64,000 bases of DNA from Antedon mediterranea (Eukaryota > Echinodermata > Crinoidea > Comatulida > Antedonidae). A program made the translations under genes and the position numbers. Under the pieces are notes generated by a model, which made no database searches, was not told the origin of the DNA, and was given only the letters and a program-made list of their open reading frames with translations. Of this stretch, positions 47,301 to 57,268 are shown in pieces; position 1 is the stretch's first letter; every line of letters begins with the position of its first letter. The DNA lies in assembly GCF_964355755.1 (NCBI RefSeq), contig NC_092671.1:38149304-38213303 (forward strand), written 5' to 3'.

Positions 47301-49090
47301 TGAAATTTTTGTGATCATTGTTATTCAACTTTTTGAGATATTTGTTACACAAAAAGTGTACAGAAAGAAAAAAAAAAAAAATAATAACTAGACATGTAAC
47401 TCGTCACTTTGACGAGTTTGGTTATCCGCCGCGCAAGTGGTGCAACATTAACATTAAGGGGATAGGTTGAGGACAAAAGGAAGTGTTCACGTTGGCATTA
47501 TGACCTGAACTGAAGAATATGATCTGTTGTTATTGCTGAATTTTATTATTTAAATTCATATATAGTATACACAGTATAATCTGTATCCATATCACATACA
47601 GTGTAGAATATGTGAACTTACGGGACCCGCTATTTATTGCAATTTTTAACATGTTGACGGTTTTAAAATGAAACGGGAAGGTAGCAATTCCGAAAGGAAA
47701 TTATCTCAGCAACAACGTATTAGCGTGTAGAAGAAATTTGAATACGTGAAATATTGATGCGCGCTCTTTTAAATGTAATGAATTATGACGCAAAAGATGA
47801 AAATACGACCTTTTTTATTTAACTGGCCATATGATGACGTCACAACATCCGATTGGCAACATTTTTACATAATTTCGTATCTACAATCCAATAGCTTCCA
47901 GAAAAAGTTTTAATCGTGATTATCAAATTTTATTCTTACGAGCTATAACAGATTAAAATTTACTGTAAAGATGAAATTGATGCCACACGTGATTTAAATT
48001 TTTAGGCATGATGACGTCAAAAAAATTAAAATATTTTTAACTTATGCGAAAGATAGTTGATTGACCTAGACAATATCAAAATCGGGGTGAAAATGGAAAA
48101 CGGATAAGTGGAGATGCGCTCTATTCAATGTGATGAGCTATGACGAAAGATGCAAAAATCCTAAATTTTATATTCGCGTGGCCATACGATGACGTCACAA
48201 TGTCCGGTTAGCCATATTAATACCTGATCCGATATCTACAACTCATCTACTTCTAGAAAATGTCATCCACAAAAATTTGACCGTCTAGTTTAGAAATTAC
48301 GACTGTTTAAAAAAAGTCATATTTTAAACGAATTTTTTAACCTTTTCATAAAAAACGCGCGCAAATTGGCCAATTCGACGTGCTCGTATGACGTATCTTT
48401 AAGTCAAAATTGTTTAAAATTTGGTAAAATTACTAGAAAAGGCTGAAAAAACATAAATCACGCGAAAAAATTATGTTTTCAATTCTACGTGCGCACCGCA
48501 CACGTAAAAATGTGCGCACGCGTGGGAATTTTTGACATGCTTAAAACGACATGAAACGCGTAGAAAGTTGATTATAAATTAATTTTGCGCATTTTGAAAT
48601 TTTAAATGCGCGTGCACGCGTAACTTTGTGTATAACACGCAATTTTTTTTCAACAGAAAGTTAGCGCATGATATAAATTAAACTTTTGCAAAGTTTCAAG
48701 TTGAAATGTTATTTGGTTGTCGAGCTATGTTAAATACGACAAAATCGTTAAATCGCGCGTAAGTCACGTTGCGCAATTGTAAACGTCATGAAAAGCTTCG
48801 CTTGACGACGTTACGTAAATGTCAATATGTTAAGATAGTTACCAAAATGTTATGTTTGCGAGTTTTGGAGAAAAGCGTTACACAAAAATCATACAGAAAG
48901 AAAGAAGAAAAATAAAAAGATGATGATTTCGTACAATCACAAGAGGTTATCCTGCAACTTCGTTGCGGATAACCAATAAAGATTTAATACAATAACAATA
49001 GGTGATCATTTTATTCTAAATGATCACCTAACAATAAAGATTTTGTACAATAACAATAGGTGATCATTTTATTCTAAATGATCACCTAAA
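44357..49090 (-). mobile_element. group of three Helitron-like elements, probably nested
   Basis: Three left ends lie at 44357, 45871 and 47391, spaced 1514 and 1520 bp. Each, read on the minus strand, is a hairpin (TGACGAATT/AATTCGTCA or TGACGAGT/ACTCGTCA, loop AAG), then a few bases, CTAG, and a flanking T, as at canonical Helitron 3' ends. Three right-side hairpins lie at 48945-48974, 48999-49030 and 49057-49088. Their arms match subterminal motifs of the left ends: GGTTATCCGC for the third element, AGGTGATCAT for the first two. No helicase or replication protein is encoded, so they are non-autonomous. Confidence 0.7.
48945..49088. repeat. three right-end hairpins of the Helitron-like group
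   Basis: The hairpins are GGTTATCCTGCAAC/GTTGCGGATAACC at 48945-48974 and two copies of AGGTGATCAT/ATGATCACCT at 48999-49030 and 49057-49088. They are separated by an AATAAAGATTT-containing spacer. Confidence 0.85.
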
Positions 49091-49459
49091 TAGCCATTTC
49101 AATCATCACTCCACAAAAGTACAGAAAGAAGGTCAAATAATTGTGATCTCTGTCCGTATTTTGTACAAAATTATGTTAGTATGAACTAAAGTGCTAAGCA
49201 CAGTAAAGTACAACTACTAAACAACAGTTTAATACTAACTGGTAGTACATTAGTATGAAAGGCTCCCAATAATGTGTCTGTGTTCTGAAGCATACACAAA
49301 CATGTTTTATGTTCCATTTTATTATTATTCACGCTCAAGATAGATTCAAAATACAGCGTAGAAAAAAAGATACAGTTTTGTACTGTACTTACTGTATCTT
49401 CTGTCATACAAATTTTATTGATTATCAATATACTTTAAAGATATTATAAATCCAAAGGC

Positions 49460-49685
49460 AAATTACTGAAAATTTATGCTGTGGGTATCAGTGGCTGGAT
49501 CTCAATGAAGATACAAATAAAATGAGCACTGGAAAATTTACAATGCTGTGGGTATCAGTGGCTGGATTTCAATGGAGATACAAAATAATATAAGCAAAAA
49601 GCTAAATCAAAATGATAAAGTAAAATGGCCAGAAAAATTAGCAGAGCTTTCGGGCAACACTGGCCCTTCATCAGTGCAAGAAAAA
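49460..49685 (-). repeat. dispersed repeat with TDEGPV-like tail, copy 2
   Basis: This is a second copy of 21625-21840, with the internal duplication of GCTGTGGGTATCAGTGGCTG. Minus-strand translation near 49680 reads TDEGPVLPESSANFSGHF before a stop. Confidence 0.65.
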
Positions 49686-50698
49686 TATTATAAGATAGAT
49701 ATTATAATATTATTAATCATTATTTTATAATCAATTTTAATGAACTTATTAATTAACCAAATTAGCTTGTAGAGTTGGGATGCATTAAACCGCCAAATGA
49801 CAGTACACAGTGTTGTTGAACACACTGAACAGACATTAAAATTAATAATCAACTTGTTGATTGTACAATATGTACCATGGCCTCAGGAAAAAACAGCCTT
49901 AAAATTGGATAAAGTGATCTTGAAATATTTTTAACTGGAAAAGTACAAAATGCATGTTTTCAAAGTGGTACATTTACATAAAATGAACAAAACAATACAA
50001 ACATCAATAATAAAAATCAATAATTAAAGTACTACAGGTACTTAGTTAAGTCTCCGAGTTTGATATTAAATACTACTATTAACAGAACTAGCATCATTTT
50101 AAAACAACAAAAAAAAACAACTAAAATTTACATTAAACCACTAAACAGAAACCATAAAAAATACCATACCTTAAATAGTTTCAATAGTTAAAATATTCAC
50201 AGAGCTCAAGAATTTTACCAACGCAAGTAATCATTGAAAAAAGTGCAATGTCTAATGACAGAATGCCGTGTTGTTTTTGTTTTTAAGTATCAGGATATGA
50301 TGTGGAAATACCAAGGTTGCCTTCTATGAAACCAGAAGTCAGGTCTATGTGACTACACGATTCAGTAACTTTTATGTTGGTTCGATGGGATTTTTTAAAC
50401 TGTATGTTTTTTAGAGGTTTGCAGTGTTTGCGATGTTTAGCAATACTAACATCAACAAAAGGCTTTGATGCTAGACCTATTAACTCTAATTATGTGACCA
50501 CCGACAACATCCGAAGACAATAAAAAAAAAAAATATTGATGACAATTGTAACCTTAAGGATGTCAATTGTTTTTATTACCATTGTCAATATATACATTTA
50601 CCACCTTGCGGTAAATAAATACATTTTCTTGTAAAAACAGATTTCAACATCAAAAACAAGCATGTTTCAGTTTTATTTACAATAAAAAATTGTTATAG

Positions 50699-51935
50699 CA
50701 GACCTTGATTTAAAAGGAGCGCCATGGCGCTGACGCTCCTTGGCGCTCTTGAAAACGATCAAAGGAGCGCCTAAAATAGCGCTCCCCAACCTGTTACAGT
50801 GCGTCATAAAAATATATATAATGATAAGAACATTAACCCCGAATACAACAAACAGTCTATATATAGTCGCGCAAACGATCTTTGTTATGGCTACCCGGAC
50901 CCCCGATAGGCTAGGCGCGCCTACGATCTTTGATGTTGCGAGAAAAATATCGTAAACAATTCATTCTAAATATAGTATCAGAATGTTCAATCGGTAGCTC
51001 AAAAAGACTGCCGTCAGAAGACCGTAATTATACAGACCTAGTTTTTTTGGTCACATGGCATGAAATGCGATACTCTCTGCTTTACCGCAACATCTCACAT
51101 GGTTTTTTTTTAACTCAGTATGTGAGGGTGGCTGCCGACGATAAACAGTAATTAAGATCGTGTACCTGGATTTTGTGTCACATGACATGAAACACTCTCT
51201 CTGATCTCTTAATAACTGCTCACATGTTTTCCCCCCTCCAAATTCTGGTCGGGCCTTTTCTTATACACATGTCGCCTTTATGTTAAATCTTATAGTAATT
51301 AATATGGAATATATATTTATTTTGCATATATTTTGTTGGTGTCCTAGCCCAGGTGTCGTTGTTTTTATAATTCGCTAACCCAAGGTAGGATTAAATAATT
51401 TATAGTGTAGGCCGCCGAAACTAGACTAGGCCTAGGCCTAGATAGATAGCCTCGACTCTCTCTCTCTCTGCGAGAGCTGAGAGGTCCACGGACCCGATGT
51501 CGTCTCGTCGGCGGATTTCCGTCCAAATTAGGATAACCGATGCGTAGGCCTAGCTAGGGTGGCTACAAAAATTGACGTCTACTATCTTTAGATAGGATTT
51601 TAATTAGCAAACAATACATTGTTTGTTTTCATTGTCCATGCTTCTAAAGTAAAGGCGATGACAATGGTGTTTACTAACCCTACGATCGACGCGTAGATAA
51701 TTATCACAACAATACATCGTAGACTACGTTCAGAGAACAATGACCTACGATGAATTTTACGTGCGAGAGTACCATTTCCGGCCATCTAGAGGTGTCATTT
51801 ATCAAAATTCGGCTCGCCACAGGCCCAACCATGGTGGGCCTGTGCCTCGAATACTTAATCAAAATAATGGCTCTCCTCAACATATTGAGGAGAGCCATTA
51901 GGAGCTCTCCTCTTATATTTATAAATCAAGGTCTG
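50699..51935. mobile_element. hAT-like non-autonomous element with target duplication
   Basis: The left end CAGACCTTGATTTA and the right end TAAATCAAGGTCTG are perfect 14-bp inverted repeats. GTTATAG flanks both sides (50692-50698 and 51936-51942). A 7-8 bp duplication and CAG termini fit hAT. Subterminal hairpins GGAGCGCCATGGCGC and GGAGAGCCATTAGGAG follow the ends. The interior of 1.2 kb has GC-rich patches and no transposase. Confidence 0.85.
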
Positions 51936-52039
51936 GTTATAGCCTACATTACATAGGAAAATGAATAGTGATTGGTACAGTACTCTGTAAATGGATGAAT
52001 TTAGATCAACAATTGTACATAAATGAGGCTATTATTATG

Positions 52040-52240
52040 TTTAAAATTATGAACAACTTTGCACCTAATTATTTAACTAACCCAAAATTACTGTAACACT
52101 ACCAAAACCATAAACTAATTATAAAAAGAAAAGCCTATCATATAGAGCAAAAATGTGGAATGAAATTAATGAGGATCTTAAAAATTGCCAAACCATTTCT
52201 TTATTTAAAAAACAAATTATGACAACTTTGTATTAAGATA
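52040..52240 (+). mobile_element. LINE reverse-transcriptase C-terminal remnant
   Basis: Across frameshifts it reads FKIMNNFAPNYLTN, then a segment like KMWNEINEDLKNCQTISLFK, then a stop. This is the usual C-terminus of L2/CR1-group LINE proteins. A 3' tail with AAATAAAGCC lies near 52463. Confidence 0.65.
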
Positions 52241-53442
52241 TGTGTATTTTAATGGAAACACTATATCTCTGCCAGTTTTATTTTTAATCTATTCAGTAGT
52301 TATTTTTAAGCATAAATGAACATCAAAACAGTAGTTAAGATTGTTTATTAGTATTTATATTTCAGTATAATCTATTGTAGTTAAGATTTTTGTTTGTGAA
52401 CTTTGTTTTTATACACTTCCTTGCAGAAAAACAACTGCTACTTGAGCCAAGTTTTCGTGTTTAAATAAAGCCAGGTAATTTTTTTCTACTGTAATCTTCT
52501 AGTGAATCATACTAACTATTAATGGACCTACTTTCTACTGATTAGGTTCATGATTATACCAAAATACCTTTTCTACTAGAAAAGTAAAATATGAAACAAT
52601 GGTTTTTATTTTTTTCAAAATTCAAATCAACAATTACTAAAGCACAATTACTTTACGTACACTAAGTATGTCATCATATACAAAACCCTAAATTAGATTT
52701 TATAAGATATTTAAAGGTAACACAATGGGGAAACCACCATAGTTACTACAATACTTGCTATGTAAATATATGCTAGCATACTACTAGCACTAAACTACAC
52801 TACTTAGTGTGTTACAGGACATAGGTCAAGAGGTTTATCCAGTTAATAATTAGGTCAGTTTATTGATTAATCATGTAAAGCCTAATTCCTATTATTAATC
52901 AAAACAAATGTGATTTGGCAGTAGCCTTGTACTGTACCATGAATTGCATTGTAAACATACTGGTGGTATTACCACCAGCAAAAGTTGATAATTATGTATT
53001 GTAACAAGAACTACCGAAAGGAAATAGCAAGGTGTGTTTGTTAACGTCAAGCTTATTACCACACCTATGGAATCAGAGCTGTGCTATGCATGTGTACTAT
53101 ACAATACTCAATAACTTTGATAACAAGAGGACGTTAGATTCATGTGCTTTCTAATACTGATAGCGGTATTTGCTTAAAACATGCTGTTTTTAAAAAGGTG
53201 TAGAAAATGTCTGACAGTGACAAGTGCTAGAATTTGCATATTGTACTGACAAGCAGTATAGAATTGATTGTTAAATAGTTGTTAGTTGCTGTTGGTTATC
53301 ATTGAGTAGATTCAAGATTAAAAAATCAATTTACAACAATGAGGATAAAGACAAGGAGAATGTAATAATAACCTATTGATTACTTTGGTATTATGTAATG
53401 TACTGTAAAAGAAGAACCATGTTCAATACTAGACTTGAGAGA

Positions 53443-53576
53443 TAGTGGCGGATCCAGGATTTTGAAATAGGGGGAGCCCCAGGGCCTAAAAGTGGTGTTA
53501 AATGGAGTGCTGAACTGAAATGGTGTCCTATCTTTTGCATTACAAATTGGGAAATTTAGAGGGGACCGGGCCGGCT
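53443..53576. mobile_element. fragment of the GATCCAGG-end element
   Basis: AGTGGCGGATCCAGGATTTT matches the left end of the element at 10919. It runs directly into a MITE copy with no right end visible. Confidence 0.5.
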
Positions 53577-53712
53577 GGTGTGTGTGATGTGCCCAAATAT
53601 GGTAGTGATGTGCCCAGATATGGTAGTGATATGACATCATCATTCATGTCCATATATGGGCACATCAAATTTTGTTGTCACATAAAGTTTGATAATGTAC
53701 ACCAGGCTTTAA
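53577..53712. mobile_element. AGCTCTGTC-family MITE, copy 16, left end lost
   Basis: It starts inside the core at TGTGTGATGTGCCCAAATAT and ends ATAATGTACACCAGGCTTTA. Confidence 0.75.
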
Positions 53713-54522
53713 AGGCCCGAATCCTTTATTGTAACATTTGTAAAAAAGCATTCGGATCGGAATAACAGAATTTCTGGAAAACCAGACATATTAGGGCAAG
53801 GGTGGCGAGTTAGCTGTACAGTACTAAAAATCAATATTGGATGTTACAGTACAGTATGTTCCCCTCAATGTCAAGGGCATCTACTGCCCTTTGCATTGAT
53901 AACTTTAACTTACTGTCTGTTTGTCTGTCTTGAGAATTGGGAATAACAATCACAAGATCCAGAGGAAACATTATGATAGAAAGTCTTATTTTTACAGAAA
54001 AAACACATTCAAGAATCCTCCATTGACATTGTTTCATTTTTTTTATAAACAAAAATAACTTCACCATAGCATTTTATAATTATCATATGTCTTGACAATT
54101 GAGAATAATGTCCTACTCAGAGGAAAGGAAGGGTATTATAAAGAAATTACTTTTTTACAGAAACAAATTTTAAAGGGACCTACTGTACGAACCAGTAATC
54201 TAAACATTTTTAACTCTCTACAAACTACAAAATCCACATTAAATCATACCGAAATTTAAAGGGACATGCGAACCAGAAATCTAAAAATGTTCAACTCTGT
54301 TTACAGTACAAAACCCACATTAAATCATATCGAGTACAAAATGTAATAAGCATTAATTATTGAGTTAGGAGTGACTAGTGAGTTCATTTATAGGTCATTA
54401 TTATGAAACATGAATTAGTCTGCCTGGAAGTTTTGCAGGCAATCTATTATTATTAATCAATTCATAGCATTGTTTATCCAGTTCTTATTCTTCGATTGTA
54501 GAACACAAACAATTAAACACTA

Positions 54523-55009
54523 AAGCTCTGTCCATACTATCATAAACTAGTAATAGTATGACAAAAAAAGTGTAATATGCCACGGACATGATGATGTCAT
54601 ATCACTACTGGGAATATCACTACCATATTTGGGCATATTACTATCATATGTGGGCATATCACTAACATGTCTAGGCATATCACTAACATATACTAGGCAT
54701 ATCACTAGTCATATTTGGGCATATCACTATCATATTTGGGTATATAACTACCATATTTGGGCATATCACTACCATATTTGGGCATATCACTACCATATTT
54801 GGGCATATCACTACCATATTTGGGCATATCACTACCATATTTGGGCATATCACTATCATATTTGGGTATATCACTATCATATTTGGGCATATAACTACCA
54901 TATTTGGGCATATCACTACCATATTTGGGCATATCACTACCATATTTGGGTATATCACTACCATATTTGGGTATATAACTACCATATTCGAGTGTAGACA
55001 GAGCTTTAG
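54523..55009. mobile_element. AGCTCTGTC-family MITE, copy 17, with about 19-unit 21-bp array
   Basis: The left end is TAAAGCTCTGTCCATACTAT and the right end TGTAGACAGAGCTTTA. The core at about 54609-54988 holds about 19 units of CATATCACTACCATATTTGG plus G. The first four or five are diverged and the rest differ mainly at two positions. The inner part of the right inverted repeat is lost. Confidence 0.92.
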
Positions 55010-55466
55010 AGGCACAAAAGCGCCTTTGACCAAGTAACCAATGGTTCATGTTAATCAACCACATAAAGTAGTCTCTCAGACACGAAGGAAAGGTCTATTA
55101 AATGACATCCCTATTTAATTATTCCGAATGCAAAACTCTATGGAACAATAAACATTATGTTGCCGTAAAATGTCATGTTCATTAATTCTTAATTCATTAT
55201 TCTTAATTAATACACGCCATGATGATAAATGAGTAGAAAGAAATTCAACTTGATTAGAAAACCCTTAAAACAATAGAGGGTAATGGTTAACCGCAATGAC
55301 GTTAGTGAGTTGGGTACAAATTGTAAACAAAGCTGATCTCGCTTTTATGCGACGTCATAGGGTATACGCATTGAACATTGACAAAACAGTGCCAAGAAAG
55401 GCTGAAAAAAACGTCTCAACTTGCCCGCATGATTCAACATGACGTAGGTCCTCAACTCTCTTACTG

Positions 55467-55593
55467 TAAGCTCTGTTTACACTATAAAACAACAAAATAA
55501 AATATGCCCATATTTGGGTATATCACTGCCATATTTGGCCACATCACACTTTTTTTTGGTCAAACTAGTTTGATAGTGTAGACAGAGCTTTAT
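55467..55593. mobile_element. AGCTCTGTC-family MITE, copy 18
   Basis: GTAAGCTCTGTTTACACTAT at the left and GTGTAGACAGAGCTTTA at the right, with one and a half 21-bp units. Confidence 0.85.
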
Positions 55594-56627
55594 ATCTGCT
55601 TTTGACAATATTAACATAATCAAACCATAACATAAACGTGTACACTATAATTTTTGTAGCTCATTCTTCAGTGAAAACTGGCAAAGAATTAATTTTAAAT
55701 GCAAAGATGGCAATGATTCAATACACTGAAGGTCAAACTATTATGTTTAGTCCCAATTCATTGAATTAAAAAAAAAGTTGATTTGTTGAGGCGTAAAAAA
55801 TCATCAAGGACATTTAACAATACTTCATCCACAGCAAATACTATAAAGCATTGCCATGTTTTATAACAACATTTATCAGACTAGAAAATATTTGGGCTGG
55901 TAGAGGTTATCATTGAATACAAAACATCGCAATCGTTATCAAGTTTGTAGAGGTCACTTTGGTGTCAATGTTGACTTTCAATATTCAAATTGAAATAATA
56001 AGGAAAAATTGAAAAAAATAATAATTTTTTTCAAATAGCCAATAGGGAAGTTTCTACCATACTGTATTCTGGCCAAAAAAAAAGAGGAATTGAAACTTCC
56101 GAGTGAGTATTTTTCGGGGCCAATTACATTCTTTGGACAGCAGCTTTTGGTTGGTTGGCAGTGATGATATGATTCCTATCCATAATTCATAACTATAGAC
56201 CTCTACCGGTGAACCAAAACGAAATAAAAATGCTGTAATTAACAAGTATCATTATCATGACTGTTGTAAACTGAGACCTGGCCTGGCCGGCCCTCCTAGG
56301 CCTACTTCTTTTCACTGACGGGAACTTAAAATCTAACCAGATTCTTACTGTACCTAGCCTGGGCAACACCGGCTCATCTACGAAGCCTTTCTTGCCCTAA
56401 CCTGGGTTATCAAAACAATCTAGGCCTATATAGTCTTAAGCCATCTACCTTTCTCCCTTTATATGCAAAGTTTAACCACCAATCAGAGGATTCAACCACC
56501 CAGTCTCTCCTCTCTCTCTCTGTTCTTGCTTACCCTCTCGCTCGGGTCTCCTACTTACCTAGCTACTTCCATGTACGATTCCCATCTGATCATCAGTAAA
56601 ATATATAGATTTTAACTTCAACTTACC

Positions 56628-56800
56628 TTAAGAGTCAATCTTCAATAACAATTGAATATGATCAGAACGGTTATGTTATCAATCGTTTCATATTTACAAG
56701 GGAAATTAGTCAATCCCTTCTCGTTCAAGACGAACGACAGTGTTAAAATTACAGTTCAGTGGGTTTAAAATTGGTTGATACTTATAGAGGGCGCTATTAA
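56628..56800 (-). promoter_or_regulatory. MICAL: candidate MICAL non-coding first exon and promoter
   Basis: On the minus strand, GACTCTTAAG/GTAAGT at 56622-56628 is a consensus-perfect splice donor, and the only ATG shortly upstream is closed by a stop after six codons. A GC-richer stretch with CpGs lies at 56280-56580. I see no clear TATA box. The link to MICAL is inferred from the exon 1 acceptor needing an upstream partner. Confidence 0.35.
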
Positions 56801-56993
56801 GTTATTAACTAAGTACAGTATTAATAATAATATTCTTTGGTATTTTAATAATGGTTAAAACCACCTTTTAATACCTTTATAGGTTATGTAATTAGGTGCA
56901 TGTTGATGACTGATTAAAGGAAAGATGTAACCTAACGCTTTGGCAAACTAAACTACACAAAACAAAAAGTGAGAGAGGGAAAAAAATGACCCC

Positions 56994-57268
56994 TAAAGGC
57001 CAATTTACACAGACAAGCTGTAGCGGTAATATAAATGTTATTCCTGATGTCATGACCATTTACACACTCACATTAACTCACCCACAATGCAAAGCATACG
57101 GGTGGTTTTTTCTCAGGCTAGATACAAATTCTTTCTGTTTTTTCTCTCAGCGCTTTGGGACAATCTTTTGATTGTATAAGCGCTTTATAAATCGAACATT
57201 CATTACATTGGGACAAGCTACGCGGTTTTCCGCTTACATTTACCGCTCGTCTGTGTATTACAGGCCTA
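56994..57268. mobile_element. foldback MITE of the TTTACACAGAC family with an L2 tail inside
   Basis: AAAGGCCAATTTACACAGAC pairs imperfectly with GTCTGTGTATTACAGGCCT, and AGCGGTAA pairs with TTTACCGCT. An L2-like 3' tail (AAGCGCTTTATAAAT) sits inside at about 57145-57215. Confidence 0.65.

Larger units (their letters stand above)
43840..56627 (-). other. MICAL: MICAL leader and long first intron
   Basis: If the exon at 56628 is real, this holds 25 nt of leader and an intron of about 12.8 kb. It contains the Helitron group at 44357-49090, a dispersed repeat at 49460-49685, the hAT-like element at 50699-51935, a LINE remnant at 52040-52240, and three AGCTCTGTC-family MITEs. No other coding exon is supported inside it. 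Confidence 0.5.

Noticed and set aside
44979-47314. Paired reading frames of 70-86 codons repeated in both 1.5-kb units
   Set aside because: They lie in the Helitron-like bodies, have no recognisable domain, and the third unit does not keep them.
54629-55064. Long reading frames on both strands with repeated YHYHIWA or DMPKYGS-type units
   Set aside because: They are produced by the 21-bp tandem array inside a MITE; the unit is a multiple of three, so any stop-free frame stays open. The same happens at 40929-41186.
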